A stretch of 64,000 nucleotides of DNA from Akkermansia muciniphila (GTDB taxonomy: Bacteria > Verrucomicrobiota > Verrucomicrobiia > Verrucomicrobiales > Akkermansiaceae): positions 1,736,001-1,800,000 of the forward strand of contig NZ_CP114598.1 in assembly GCF_030848305.1 (NCBI RefSeq). Direction: 5' to 3'. Made by a program: the position numbers and the translations under genes. Shown in pieces: positions 47,136 through 56,867 of the stretch (position 1 is its first letter; every line of letters begins with the position of its first letter). The notes beneath the pieces are model-generated. The model had not been told where the DNA came from. It did no database searches and saw only the letters and a list, made by a program, of their open reading frames with translations.

Positions 47136-48149
47136 ATGACTGATTCTTCCTCTTCTGATTCCACCCCGGCTTCCCGGAATGCGTTTGTTCATCATCTGGG
47201 AATGAAAGGGTTTCTGCTCATGGAAGGGCTGTTGAAGCTCGTGGGCATGAAAACGCTGTACCGTCTGGGGCGCGCGGCAGGGGCCGTGGCGTGGCATTTG
47301 CTTCCCCAGCGCCGGAACATTGTGGAAAGAAACCTGCGCATCGTTTTGAATCCGGCCCTGCGCGGAAGGGAATTGCAGAAATTAAGCAGGGAAAATTTCA
47401 AAAGGACTATTGCCAATTTCCTGTGTTCCGCGAAGACGGCCACCCTGACGGATGAGCAGCTGAAACATTGCGTGACGGTCGGAGGGCACGAACAGTTTGC
47501 CGCGCCTGTGCTGGAAGGGCGCGGGCAGGTCTGCGCCATAGCCCATTCCGGCAACTGGGAAGCGCTGGCGAGAATACGCGCGTTTTACCCGGAGGTGGAG
47601 CGTTACGGATCCATGTACCGCCAGTTTGACAATCCGCTGATGGAGGAATACGTGTACCAGCGGCGCACGGAACGTGGAACTCAGATGTTCTCCAAGGAGG
47701 GCGGCATTAAGGCGCCCATGAAAATGCTCAAGGAAGGAGGGGCCCTGGGCGTGCTGAGCGACCAGTTTGTATGGGAGGGGGTGTATGTCCCCTTCTTCGG
47801 CAAGGTGACCGGCACGACTCCGCTGCCCGCTCTGCTGAGAAAAAGGACGGGCGCGGACATGGTGGCCATAGCGGTGCGCACGGACGCTCCCGGACACTGG
47901 ATAGCGGATATGGGGAATGTGGTGGATTTTTCCGGGTCGGACGGCTCTCTGGCGGGAGATACTATTGAAGTGAACAGGGGGCTGGAAACGTTGATCCGGG
48001 AATCCGTGCTGGATGTGTTCTGGATGCACCACCGGTGGAAATCCGTTGACCGCTTTGCTCCGCAGGATAAAAAAAACGGCTGCGCTTCTGGAAAATATGG
48101 AGCTGAAGCCGTACCGCATTCTGGTAGCCGTTCCCGGGGCGCTGGATGA
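47136..48149 (+). CDS. Lipid A biosynthesis acyltransferase (LpxL/HtrB-like)
   Basis: 337 residues from ATG 47136. The catalytic H-x4-E motif is HSGNWEA, preceded by RNIVERNLRIVLNPAL and followed by YRQFDNPLMEEYV and GVLSDQFVWEGVYVPFFG, all family hallmarks. It adds secondary acyl chains to lipid A at the inner membrane. A hydrophobic segment occurs near residues 20-55. The glycosyltransferase gene begins 53 bases before its end, a long overlap; the last ~25 residues (from DKKNGCASGK) are low-complexity and may be a recent extension over the downstream start. Confidence 0.87.
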   Translation: MTDSSSSDSTPASRNAFVHHLGMKGFLLMEGLLKLVGMKTLYRLGRAAGAVAWHLLPQRRNIVERNLRIVLNPALRGRELQKLSRENFKRTIANFLCSAKTATLTDEQLKHCVTVGGHEQFAAPVLEGRGQVCAIAHSGNWEALARIRAFYPEVERYGSMYRQFDNPLMEEYVYQRRTERGTQMFSKEGGIKAPMKMLKEGGALGVLSDQFVWEGVYVPFFGKVTGTTPLPALLRKRTGADMVAIAVRTDAPGHWIADMGNVVDFSGSDGSLAGDTIEVNRGLETLIRESVLDVFWMHHRWKSVDRFAPQDKKNGCASGKYGAEAVPHSGSRSRGAG

Positions 48150-49062
48150 AGCCCTGGCGACTGTTCCCCTGATTCGTGCCCTGAAAACCGTCCGGTGCGA
48201 CATGCAGGTGAACGTCATCTGCCCGTCTGCCCAGCTGGGGATATGGAAGACGGTGTCGGAAGTTACCCATGTGCTGCCGCACGATTCCCTGAAGCAGCTT
48301 CGGGAAGCTTTGGCGGCAGATGAATTTTACAATGAAGGCCCGCTGGATCTGGGCGTCATGCTGGATGGAGATATGGAAACCCTGAAAGCGCTGGAACCGT
48401 ATGGCCCCATGATGTTCTCCGGGCTGGACACGCATCCCGGCGCCCGGAAATACAAATTCCGGGTAAAGGCCCCCGTCCTGCGCGCCGCCCCCCCGGTGCA
48501 CCGGGTGCAGCTGTATCTGCAATTGGGTGGGCTGCATGGGCTGGACGTCGGCAAACCGTCTTTGTTCCCTGTGAAAAAAGCGGCCCCGGCGGAAGGCGCC
48601 CCTATTTTAATTGCTCCGTTTTCCCGTCTGGGGAGCGCCAGTGAATGGAGCAGGGAGCAGTGGACGGAGCTGGTTTCCCTTCTGCCGGGCAGGACGGTGC
48701 TGGCGGCTCTGGAAGAAGACCGGGAGCGCGCCGCCGCGCTGGCGGAACATTTGAATGTGGAGCTCGCGGTGGGAACGCCGGAGGCTCTGTTCTCCGTGAT
48801 GGACGGCGCTGCGGCGGCGGTAGCCGTGGATGGCGATTTCCCGTCCCTCTGTTCTTTCCGGGGGCTTCCGGTGGTGACTCTGTTTTCCACCCGGCTTCCG
48901 GATGTGTACCGCCCTATGGGCACGTTCAACCGCTCCCTTTACAGCCACCAGTGCTGTTCCCCCTGCTTCCGGGAGACATGTGACCGGGATGTCCCCTGCA
49001 ACCGTCACATTGCCGTGCGGGAAGTACTGGATGCTTTGCGGGAAATTTCCGGGAAAGAATAA
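48097..49062 (+). CDS. Glycosyltransferase family 9 (ADP-heptose:LPS heptosyltransferase-like)
   Basis: 321 residues from ATG 48097. The N-terminal ILVAVPGALDEALATVPLIRAL and the central ILIAPFSRLGSASEWSREQW match the two Rossmann halves of GT9. The C-terminus has PVVTLFSTRLPDVYRPMG and a Cys cluster (CCSPCFRETCDRDVPC) similar to heptosyltransferase C-termini. It transfers heptose or a related sugar to the LPS inner core. Pairing with the lipid A acyltransferase supports an LPS role. Confidence 0.82.
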   Translation: MELKPYRILVAVPGALDEALATVPLIRALKTVRCDMQVNVICPSAQLGIWKTVSEVTHVLPHDSLKQLREALAADEFYNEGPLDLGVMLDGDMETLKALEPYGPMMFSGLDTHPGARKYKFRVKAPVLRAAPPVHRVQLYLQLGGLHGLDVGKPSLFPVKKAAPAEGAPILIAPFSRLGSASEWSREQWTELVSLLPGRTVLAALEEDRERAAALAEHLNVELAVGTPEALFSVMDGAAAAVAVDGDFPSLCSFRGLPVVTLFSTRLPDVYRPMGTFNRSLYSHQCCSPCFRETCDRDVPCNRHIAVREVLDALREISGKE

Positions 49063-49135
49063 TTTGGGAAAGGGGGGGAAGGTTCCTGTATCCGGGGTTT
49101 GCTGCGGTTGATGGCGCCAAGGCGCGCAAATCCGG

Positions 49136-49915
49136 TTAATGCACGCAATCCGGAAAGCCTTCCCGCCGGAAAACGGCGCGTACCTGTTCCGCCAGTTCTG
49201 CGGACGGTTCCGGGACGTCCTTCAAGGTATAATCCAGCTTCAATTCATCCCATTTGAATCTCCCCATCTGGTGGAAAGGGAGCACGTCCACGCGTTCCAC
49301 GTTGCCCAGGAGTGCCGCATGGCGGGAGAGTTCCTCAATTTCTTCCAGATTGTCCGTAACGCCGGGTACCAGCACATACCTCAGCCACACGGGCTTGCGG
49401 AGGGAGGCCAGGCGTTCCGCAAACTCCAGCGTAGGGCGCAGTTCCCCGCCTGTCAGGGCGCGGTACCGTTCCGGATTCCATGCCTTGATATCCAGCAGGA
49501 CCAGGTCCGTATCCGCCAGCATTTTTTCGTCTGCATTCGCGCCCAGATGGCCGGAGGTGTCCAGGCAGGTGTGCAGCCCAAGCTTTCGGCAGCCTTTCAG
49601 CACGGCGCCGGTAAAATCCGGCTGGAAGAGGGGGTCCCCGCCGGACAGGGTAACGCCGCCGCCCGCCGCCTGCAAAAAATCCCGGTAACGGGCTATTTCC
49701 CTGAGGACATCATCCGCGCTTCTGGTCCGACCCCGCCGCACGTAGGAGGTATCCGGATTGTGGCAGTAGCGGCAGCGCAGGCTGCAGCCGGACAGGAAAA
49801 GGACGAAGCGGATGCCGGGGCCGTCCACGGTGCCGCAGGATTCCACGGAATGAACCAAACCGGTGACGGAGTTTTTCCCGTCCGGGTCATGGTTTTGTGG
49901 AAAAACCTGCGGCAT
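49136..49915 (-). CDS. pflA: Pyruvate formate-lyase activating enzyme
   Basis: Radical SAM enzyme that installs the glycyl radical on PflB. 259 residues. VESCGTVDGPGIRFVLFLSG precedes the 4Fe-4S motif CSLRCRYC (Cys44, 48, 51), and GGVTLSGGDPLFQ is the SAM-contact GGE-like segment (here GGD). DLVLLDIKAWNP and VLVPGVTDN follow. It starts 16 bases after pflB on the same strand and is clearly in the same operon. Confidence 0.95.
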   Translation of the reverse strand: MPQVFPQNHDPDGKNSVTGLVHSVESCGTVDGPGIRFVLFLSGCSLRCRYCHNPDTSYVRRGRTRSADDVLREIARYRDFLQAAGGGVTLSGGDPLFQPDFTGAVLKGCRKLGLHTCLDTSGHLGANADEKMLADTDLVLLDIKAWNPERYRALTGGELRPTLEFAERLASLRKPVWLRYVLVPGVTDNLEEIEELSRHAALLGNVERVDVLPFHQMGRFKWDELKLDYTLKDVPEPSAELAEQVRAVFRREGFPDCVH

Positions 49916-49931
49916 CCGTTTGTCTTCCGGG

Positions 49932-52199
49932 TTAGCGGGTGTGGAAGGTGCGGTTGATGACTTCCTGCTGCTGTTCCCTGGTCAGCTTGATGAAATTCAC
50001 GGCATAGCCGGAAACGCGGATGGTAAGCTGCGGGTATTTTTCCGGGTGGTCCATGGCGTCGAGAAGCGTTTCCCGTTCCAGTACGTTCACATTAATGTGG
50101 TGGCCTGTAGCGGCAAAGTAGGCGTCCAGCAGGGAGACGAGCTTGACGCGGCGTTCCCGTTCCTCCTTGCCCAGGGCCTGCGGAACGATGGAGAAGGTGT
50201 AGGAGATGCCGTCCAGGGAGTCGTCATAGGACAGCTTGGCTACGGAGAGCATGGAGGCCACGGCTCCGTTCCTGTCCCTGCCGTGCATGGGGTTGGCGCC
50301 GGGGGCGAACGGTTCCCCGGCGCGGCGGCCGTCCGGCGTGTTGCCCGTCTTTTTGCCGTACACCACATTGGAGGTGATCGTCAGGATAGACTGGGTGGGC
50401 AGGGAATTGCGGTAAGTGTGGAGCTTGCGCAGTTTTTCCATGAAATTGCTGACCAGGCTGCATGCTATGTCGTCCACGCGCGGGTCATTGTTCCCGTAAC
50501 AGGGGAATTCCCCTTCCGTCTTGAAGTCCACAATCAGCCCTTCTTCATTGCGGATGGCTTTCACGGTGGCGTATTTGATGGCGGACAGGGAGTCCGCCGC
50601 CACGGAAAGCCCGGCGATTCCCGTGGCCATCGTGCGCAGGATTTCCGGATCATGCAGCGCCATTTCAATGCGTTCATAGCAGTATTTGTCGTGCATGTAG
50701 TGGATGATGTTCAGCGCGTCAATGTAAGTTTTGGCGAGCCAGTCCTGCATCTTGTCGTACAGGGCCATCACTTCATCATAGTGGAGAACTTCCTCCGTAT
50801 AGCGGGGGGAGGGCGGGGCCACCTGCTTGCCCTTGAGTTCATCCACGCCGCCGTTCAGGGCGTAAAGAAGGCACTTGGCGAGGTTGGCGCGCGCTCCGAA
50901 GAACTGCATCTGCTTGCCGATGCGCATGGCGGACACGCAGCACGCGATGCCGTAGTCGTCGCCCCAGTGCGGACGCATCAGGTCGTCGTTCTCGTACTGG
51001 ACGGAGGACGTTTCAATGGAGACCTTGGCGCAGAAGCTTTTGAAGGCTTCCGGCAGATCCCGGGACCACAGAACGGTCAGGTTCGGTTCCGGAGCCGGCC
51101 CCAGGTTGTACAGGGTCTGCAGCATGCGGAAGGAGCTGCGGGTGACGAGGGTGCGCCCGTCCTCTCCCATGCCGCCGATGGATTCCGTCACCCAGGTGGG
51201 GTCTCCGGAGAACAGATTATTGTAATCCGGCGTGCGGATGAAACGGACGATGCGCAGCTTCATCACGAACTGGTCGATGATTTCCTGAACTTCCTCTTCC
51301 GTGATGAGCCCCTGTTCCAGGTCGCGGGTGAAATAAATGTCGAAGAAAGTGGAAACACGGCCCAGGGACATGGCCGCTCCGTTCTGTTCCTTCACGGCGG
51401 CCAGGTAGCCCAGGTACGTCCATTGCACGGCTTCGCGGGCGTTTGCAGCGGGGCGCGTGAGGTCGCAGCCATAGGAGGCGCCCAGCTGGGCGAGTTCTTC
51501 CAGGGCGCGTATTTGTTCGCTCATTTCCTCACGCAGACGGATCAGCTCATCCGTAAGGGGGGAATGTTCACGGTTTTTGAGATCTTTGCGGCGTTCGGCA
51601 ATCAGCCTGTCTGTGCCGTACAGGGCCACCCGTCGGTAGTCCCCGATAATGCGGCCGCGACCGTAGGCGTCCGGAAGGCCGGTGATAATGCCGGCGGAAC
51701 GGGCCGCCCGGATGTCGGAGGTGTAGGCGTCGAAAACGCCTTCATTGTGCGTCTTGCGTATCTTTTTGAAAATATCCGCGGTTTTCTCACACATCTTGAA
51801 CCCGTAGGATTCCAGAGCCTGCTGGGCCATGCGCAGGCCGCCAAAGGGCATCAGGGCCCGTTTCAGGGGGGCGTCCGTCTGGAGGCCTACGACCACTTCC
51901 AGTTCCTTGTCAATGTAGCCGGGCTTGTGGGATGTGATGGAGGATACTACTTCTTCATCAGCATCCAGTACGCCGCCGTTGTCTATTTCCCGTTTCAGCA
52001 GGACTTTCAGTTCATCCCATAAACGAAGCGTGCGCTGGGAAGGGCCGGAAAGAAACTCTTCATTGCCGGAATAGGGTGTATAATGATGCTGGATGAAGTC
52101 CCGTACGTCAATGGACTCCGTCCATGCTCCCGGCTTGAATCCCTGCCATTCCTGCGGAAGGGCGGTGGATTCCGTCAAGTCTTTTACTATGCTGATCAT
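49932..52199 (-). CDS. pflB: Formate C-acetyltransferase (pyruvate formate-lyase)
   Basis: Converts pyruvate and CoA to acetyl-CoA and formate in anaerobic fermentation. 755 residues. The adjacent catalytic cysteines are in [10 protein letters not shown] (around residues 418-419), and the radical-bearing Gly is in [13 protein letters not shown] (near residue 730). [16 protein letters not shown] and [12 protein letters not shown] are standard for the PflB branch rather than diol dehydratases. pflA follows directly. Length and domain layout are normal. Confidence 0.97.
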   Translation of the reverse strand: MISIVKDLTESTALPQEWQGFKPGAWTESIDVRDFIQHHYTPYSGNEEFLSGPSQRTLRLWDELKVLLKREIDNGGVLDADEEVVSSITSHKPGYIDKELEVVVGLQTDAPLKRALMPFGGLRMAQQALESYGFKMCEKTADIFKKIRKTHNEGVFDAYTSDIRAARSAGIITGLPDAYGRGRIIGDYRRVALYGTDRLIAERRKDLKNREHSPLTDELIRLREEMSEQIRALEELAQLGASYGCDLTRPAANAREAVQWTYLGYLAAVKEQNGAAMSLGRVSTFFDIYFTRDLEQGLITEEEVQEIIDQFVMKLRIVRFIRTPDYNNLFSGDPTWVTESIGGMGEDGRTLVTRSSFRMLQTLYNLGPAPEPNLTVLWSRDLPEAFKSFCAKVSIETSSVQYENDDLMRPHWGDDYGIACCVSAMRIGKQMQFFGARANLAKCLLYALNGGVDELKGKQVAPPSPRYTEEVLHYDEVMALYDKMQDWLAKTYIDALNIIHYMHDKYCYERIEMALHDPEILRTMATGIAGLSVAADSLSAIKYATVKAIRNEEGLIVDFKTEGEFPCYGNNDPRVDDIACSLVSNFMEKLRKLHTYRNSLPTQSILTITSNVVYGKKTGNTPDGRRAGEPFAPGANPMHGRDRNGAVASMLSVAKLSYDDSLDGISYTFSIVPQALGKEERERRVKLVSLLDAYFAATGHHINVNVLERETLLDAMDHPEKYPQLTIRVSGYAVNFIKLTREQQQEVINRTFHTR

Positions 52200-52658
52200 A
52201 AATGGAATGTAGTGAAGAAGACCGGAGAAAAACGTTCCGCAACCCCTGAAAGTCCGGAAACGGCAAAACTCCGCGCCGCGTAATTATATCGTGAATTCCG
52301 GGGGACAACAAGGCTAATTCTTTGTGAACGGAATATGGGAGCGTTGGCTTGGCATGTTTCACCTGTTTGTCCGTTGCGGAACGGGAGATGAGGGGGGAAT
52401 ACGATTGCGGAAAAGTGGCGGAAACAACGTATTTTTCTCCAATCCCGGCGGAGAATTTCAGGGGAGGACGGCGTGTCCGCAAAGCCCGGGCTGCCGGCGG
52501 ATGGGCTGCATCCCTGTGCCGGGGGGACGACATGCGGGGAGGTCATTGAACGCATTGTTGAAGAAAATGGACCGCAAGTATGGCAAACTGCCCTCTCTCT
52601 GATGGAAGTAGAATAAGAAGGGGGGATCGCTCCTGTTCCAGGAGAGGCCGGGAGATGG
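52200..52658. other. Gene-poor region upstream of pflB and the SGNH gene
   Basis: About 460 bases. One plus-strand frame is open from ~52394 to 52616 but lacks a start codon and known motifs (its end reads VIERIVEENGPQVW), so it might be a remnant. The pflB promoter should lie here on the minus strand but was not pinned down. No RNA or repeat recognised. Confidence 0.3.
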
Positions 52659-52838
52659 ATGAAATGGAATGCATTTTGGAAAAGGCCGGACGCGGTGTTT
52701 GCCTGGGGTCTTATGATGGCGGGATTTGCCGGACGGGCAGTGGTCTTTTTTATTCCGCCGGCGGAAGTGCCGCCTGCGGTCTTGATCGCCCGGCGGGATT
52801 TGCTTAAAATGAAAACCGGTTTCACTTTTTTATCATGA
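52659..52838 (+). CDS. Possible small membrane protein coupled to the SGNH gene
   Basis: 59-codon ORF, ATG 52659 to a TGA at 52836-52838 that overlaps the SGNH start codon (ATGA). GGGAG sits 4 bases before the ATG. The translation has one hydrophobic stretch (VFAWGLMMAGFAGRAVVFFI, residues 13-32) followed by a proline-rich turn and a basic end. The coupling and ribosome site favour a real gene; the short length and lack of a known family argue for caution. Confidence 0.35.
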   Translation: MKWNAFWKRPDAVFAWGLMMAGFAGRAVVFFIPPAEVPPAVLIARRDLLKMKTGFTFLS

Positions 52839-53608
52839 AGTTCCTATCTTGCATGCTCACCATATTGCTGGTGGTTTACTGTCTGGTGTTTTCTGCATCT
52901 TCCGTTCCGGCCCCCGTGTTGCCCGCTACCCTGAAGCCGGAGCCCCATCAACGGGACCCGTATGATTGGAATGCCCGGCATGAAGCCGTTAAAAAAAGAA
53001 ACCGGACCGTCAAACCTGAATACGTGATGATAGGGGACAGCATTACCCACCATTGGGGAGGAGAGCCTTCCGGTGACGGAAAAAATACGGGAGCGGGTTC
53101 CTGGGAGAAATTATTCGGCCCGCATGCGGCGACGAATATGGGTTTTGGATTTGATTATGTGGATAATGCCTATTACCGTGTGCAAAACGGGGAGCTGGAC
53201 GGCATTTCTCCGCGGGTCATCATTGTGTTGCTGGGAACCAATAATCTGGGGCACCGCAAGGATACGCCGCAGGCATGTGCGGACAATATCAGGGCTTTTG
53301 TCCGCCTGGTGCGCCAGAAATGCCCTTCTTCCAAAATTCTATTGCTGGGCGTTCTCCCGCGGAAGGAGAAAAACCTGGCGGAACCGGTGAAGCAGACGAA
53401 CAGGCTTCTGGCGGGGCTGCATAACGGAAAGAACATTTTCTTTGCCAATCCGGGAAAGGCGCTTCTTTCCGCAGACGGTGTTTCCCCGAAGAATGAATTC
53501 ATGAAGGATGTGGTGCATCCCAATGCCAGGGGGTATGAGGTTTTGGAAAAGGAACTGGCCGTGCTTTTGAAAAAGCTTGATGCAAAATACCGGGGAGGGA
53601 AGCAGTAG
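52835..53608 (+). CDS. Secreted SGNH/GDSL hydrolase (acetylesterase-like)
   Basis: 257 residues with an N-terminal signal peptide (about residues 1-22, LTILLVVYCLVFSASS). The SGNH blocks are present: block I VMIGDSITHHWGG (nucleophile Ser), block III LLGTNNLGH with Asn, block V DVVHPNARGYEVL with the Asp-His pair. This subgroup resembles platelet-activating-factor acetylhydrolase-like and sialate or carbohydrate O-acetylesterases. Only 96 bases separate it from the sialidase gene, so removal of O-acetyl groups that block sialidase is an attractive but unproven role. Confidence 0.85.
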   Translation: MKFLSCMLTILLVVYCLVFSASSVPAPVLPATLKPEPHQRDPYDWNARHEAVKKRNRTVKPEYVMIGDSITHHWGGEPSGDGKNTGAGSWEKLFGPHAATNMGFGFDYVDNAYYRVQNGELDGISPRVIIVLLGTNNLGHRKDTPQACADNIRAFVRLVRQKCPSSKILLLGVLPRKEKNLAEPVKQTNRLLAGLHNGKNIFFANPGKALLSADGVSPKNEFMKDVVHPNARGYEVLEKELAVLLKKLDAKYRGGKQ

Positions 53609-53704
53609 GGAAAGCGTCCTGATGAACGATCTTTTGGAGGAAAGCGGGAATTGCGCTTGAAGAGAAAGCCCCGGTTGAGGAAATATACGGCCTTTATTTA
53701 GTTT

Positions 53705-55492
53705 ATGAAAAACCTGTTGTTTGCATTGTTGACCGGTTCCTTTTGTTGCTGTTATGCCCAACAGAAGGCTGCCCCCGTTCCGGAGCCTGAAGTTGTCGCC
53801 ATTCCGCCGGCTGACGCGGGGCGCGGCCTTATCCGTGTGGACTCCCGTGAAATACGCCATTATTCCGGTACCCGCAAGGAACCGGATTACCTGGTGAGCA
53901 GGGATAACGGAAAAACATGGGAAATGAAGGCCGCTCCGGCCGGCTATCCTCCCAACTACGGCGGCATTCCCAAGGAATCCCCGGCCATTGCGCGCAACCC
54001 TCTGACCAGGGAAGTCATTCGTGTGCAGCCTATCGGAGGCTTTGTTTTTCTTTCCAGGGGCGGGCTGGACGGCAAGTGGCTTGCCGTCACGAATGACGGC
54101 AAACTGGAAGAAGACTGGAAAGACCCGGAAAAGAGGAAAAACCTGAAAAAACTGGGCGGCATCATGCGCACCCCCGTTTTTGTGAACAAGGGCCGCAGGG
54201 TGATCGTGCCGTTCCACAACATGGGCAGCGGCACCAAGTTCCATATTTCCGATGACGGGGGGCTGACCTGGCATGTATCCAGGAACGGTGTGACTTCCCC
54301 CAGACATGAAGCCAGGCCTCCCCACCAGGGCGTCAGATGGTTCAACAACGCCGTGGAAGCCACGGTTTTGGAAATGAAGGACGGTACGTTGTGGGCGCTT
54401 GCCCGCACTTCCCAGGATCAGGCGTGGCAGGCTTTCTCCAGGGATTACGGGGAAACATGGAGCAGCCCGGAACCTTCCCGCTTTTTCGGCACCCTGACCA
54501 TGAACACGTTGGGTCGCCTGGATGACGGAACCATCGTTTCCCTGTGGACGAATACGATGGCTCTGCCTGAAAACGCCACAGCCGGCAACGGAACGTGGGA
54601 GGACGTGTTCACGAACCGTGATTCCCACCACATTGCCATGTCCGGGGACGAGGGCAAAACCTGGTACGGGTTCCGGGAGATTATCCTGGACGAACACCGC
54701 AACCATCCCGGCTATGCTACGCTGGATGGTCCGGAAGACCGTGGCAAGCACCAGAGCGAAATGGTGCAGCTGGACAAAAACCGCATCCTTATTTCCCTGG
54801 GGCAGCATAAAAACCACCGCCGCCTGGTTATTGTGGACCGCCGCTGGGTAGGGGCCAAAACGCGCGCCACGCAGACGGGGAAAGATTTGGATTCCCAGTG
54901 GACTATTCATACTTATATCCCCCAGAAAAAAGGCCATTGCAGTTATAACCACAAGCCTTCCGCAGAGCTGGTTCCGGACCCGTCCGGAGGCGCGAAAAAG
55001 GTGCTGCAAATCAAGCGTCTGAATGATCCCGAACTGGTCAATGAAAAATCCAATGTGGATTACCGGAACGGCGGAGCTTCCTGGAACTTTCCGAACGGAA
55101 CTACAGGGTTGGTCAAATTCCGCTTCCGTGCAGCGGACGGGGAGCAGGCGGATGATTCCGGCCTTCAGGTCTCTCTGACGGACCGGCTGTTCAATGCCTG
55201 TGATTCCACTACAAAGGATTATGCCCTGTTCACCTTCCCGATCAGGCTGAGACCTGCGCCCCATCTGTTGCTGGGGATGAAAAAAGTGCCTTTCACGCCC
55301 GGCGCGTGGCATGAAATTTCCCTTCTGTGGCAGGGGGCTCAGGCTGTGGTGTCTTTGGACGGAAAGAAGGCCGGAACGTTGAAGATGTCTAATAAATCCC
55401 CCAACGGAGCCAGCTATATCCATTTCATCAGCACCGGTTCCCAACCGGATGCCGGCATTCTGCTGGATACGGTGAATGCCCGGGTGAAGTAA
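53705..55492 (+). CDS. Exo-sialidase (BNR/Asp-box, GH33-like) with C-terminal extension
   Basis: 595 residues with a signal peptide (about 1-18). Four Asp boxes are visible: SRDNGKTW, SDDGGLTW, SRDYGETW and SGDEGKTW, spread over a six-bladed propeller (~20-395). Likely catalytic Arg residues are in ARNPLTREV and KHQSEM-near positions, with Glu in NNAVEATVLE, but a canonical RIP motif is not evident. The last ~180 residues (from KVLQIKRLNDPEL) look like a beta-sandwich (concanavalin/laminin-G-like) domain. It would release terminal sialic acid from mucin glycans in the periplasm or outside. Upstream neighbour: SGNH esterase. It converges on the ankyrin gene with a 13-base gap. Confidence 0.85.
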   Translation: MKNLLFALLTGSFCCCYAQQKAAPVPEPEVVAIPPADAGRGLIRVDSREIRHYSGTRKEPDYLVSRDNGKTWEMKAAPAGYPPNYGGIPKESPAIARNPLTREVIRVQPIGGFVFLSRGGLDGKWLAVTNDGKLEEDWKDPEKRKNLKKLGGIMRTPVFVNKGRRVIVPFHNMGSGTKFHISDDGGLTWHVSRNGVTSPRHEARPPHQGVRWFNNAVEATVLEMKDGTLWALARTSQDQAWQAFSRDYGETWSSPEPSRFFGTLTMNTLGRLDDGTIVSLWTNTMALPENATAGNGTWEDVFTNRDSHHIAMSGDEGKTWYGFREIILDEHRNHPGYATLDGPEDRGKHQSEMVQLDKNRILISLGQHKNHRRLVIVDRRWVGAKTRATQTGKDLDSQWTIHTYIPQKKGHCSYNHKPSAELVPDPSGGAKKVLQIKRLNDPELVNEKSNVDYRNGGASWNFPNGTTGLVKFRFRAADGEQADDSGLQVSLTDRLFNACDSTTKDYALFTFPIRLRPAPHLLLGMKKVPFTPGAWHEISLLWQGAQAVVSLDGKKAGTLKMSNKSPNGASYIHFISTGSQPDAGILLDTVNARVK

Positions 55493-55505
55493 CGAGCGGC
55501 GGGAT

Positions 55506-56867
55506 TCAGCGGTTTTCCTTCTTCGGCAGCGGCGGAGCGCTTAATTCCGGCAGGTATTTCAGCACCATTTGGAGATGTTCGTTTGACCGGCTGCCTGTCC
55601 GCTGGAGGGCTGTGCGTCCGTGTTTGTCTTTCAGGGAGGGGTTTGCGTGGTGGTCCAGCAGAAGACGCGCGATACCCAGTTTCAGCCGGTCCAGGGAATC
55701 GTCTCCCAGCAGCATGCCCTGGCAGCACGCCATGAGGGGAGTTTCTCCTGCGGCGTTTTGATGGTTGACGTCCGCTCCCTTGCTGATGAAGAGACTGACC
55801 AGTTCCCTGATTTGAGGGAGGTAGGACACATCAATGAAAGCCAGCTGGCGGCACAGGTTCAGCAGGGCCGTATCCCCCGCGGTTTCCGGCAGGGTTGTGG
55901 ACGCGGGCATGGCCGCATTCACGTCCGCTCCGTATTCCAGCAGAATATGTGCTGTTTGCAGTGCGGTGTTCGGAGTGTTCAGATTCAGGGAAAGAAGGGG
56001 AGGGGCCATCTCCCCGCGGAAATTGGGATCATACCCGGCTTCGCAGAGCTTGCGGATCAGCCGTGGGTATCCGGCGGCCGCGGCCCAGGTGAGAAGGCTT
56101 GTTTTTTGGCCTTTCAATTCAGGCTGGAGGGAAATATCCGCACCGCATTTCAGGAGAAACAGGGCCGTTTCCTCATAAGGCGCTCCTCCAATGCCGGACA
56201 CGCAGGTGATGACGAGGGGCGGCCAGCCCAGCGGCCCCGGTTTATTCACATCCGCACCGTGTTGAATCAGGAGATGAATGCAGGAGAGCCTGTTATGCAC
56301 CGGCAGGGGAATGGAATCGTCCATGCCTGGCTGGCAGGCGTAAGTCAGGGGGGTATTTCCCTGTTCGGAGTTCGGGATGGAGGGAAAAGCCTGTTGCGGC
56401 AGGATAATTTGAACGTTCGGGTCCGCATGGCGCTGTAAAAGGCGGTTCAGCAACTGCACTTCTCCGAGCCCGGCGGCAAGATGCAGCAGGGTTTCATGAG
56501 AGGGAGTGATGCAGCGGCCGTCTGCGCTTTCCGCCGTGTTCCGTATCATCTGAAGCCGTTCCCTGATTTCGTCCTGCATGTATTGGCGCATGGAAACCTC
56601 GGAGAACATGTGCCAGTCAATATGGCGTGAATTGAGGGAAAGCCCGCGGTAAATGAAACGTTCCGGATTCCGATGGGCTGTGAAGTTCGCAGCGGTAAGA
56701 ATTTGTTCTTTTTCCGATTTTGTCCAGATGGGGTTGAAATTCCATTCCACGGAAGAAGAATTATTCCTGTTGAGCCAGAAGATAGCGAAACCTGCGGCAA
56801 GAGGGGCAAAAAAGCTCAAAGCTCCAAGAAACCAGAGAGTTTTCTTTCTTAAAGTCATGTGTATCAT
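55506..56867 (-). CDS. Membrane-anchored ankyrin-repeat protein
   Basis: 453 residues. The N-terminal hydrophobic segment (about 10-31, LWFLGALSFFAPLAAGFAIF) is followed by a linker with no known domain and at least seven ankyrin-like units from ~residue 115 on (ETLLHLAAGLGEVQLLNRLL, CIHLLIQHGADVN, TALFLLKCGADIS, TAHILLEYGADVN, ELVSLFISKGADVN, IARLLLDHHANPS). It is most likely periplasmic, tethered to the inner membrane; partner unknown. Two Met codons lie at the start (MIHM); the first was taken. Single gene. Confidence 0.8.
   Translation of the reverse strand: MIHMTLRKKTLWFLGALSFFAPLAAGFAIFWLNRNNSSSVEWNFNPIWTKSEKEQILTAANFTAHRNPERFIYRGLSLNSRHIDWHMFSEVSMRQYMQDEIRERLQMIRNTAESADGRCITPSHETLLHLAAGLGEVQLLNRLLQRHADPNVQIILPQQAFPSIPNSEQGNTPLTYACQPGMDDSIPLPVHNRLSCIHLLIQHGADVNKPGPLGWPPLVITCVSGIGGAPYEETALFLLKCGADISLQPELKGQKTSLLTWAAAAGYPRLIRKLCEAGYDPNFRGEMAPPLLSLNLNTPNTALQTAHILLEYGADVNAAMPASTTLPETAGDTALLNLCRQLAFIDVSYLPQIRELVSLFISKGADVNHQNAAGETPLMACCQGMLLGDDSLDRLKLGIARLLLDHHANPSLKDKHGRTALQRTGSRSNEHLQMVLKYLPELSAPPLPKKENR

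Noticed and set aside
49063-49135. GGATTTGCG-like sequence near the pflA end as a fourth copy of the palindromic family
   Set aside because: Lacks the matching AATCC half and an inverted partner.
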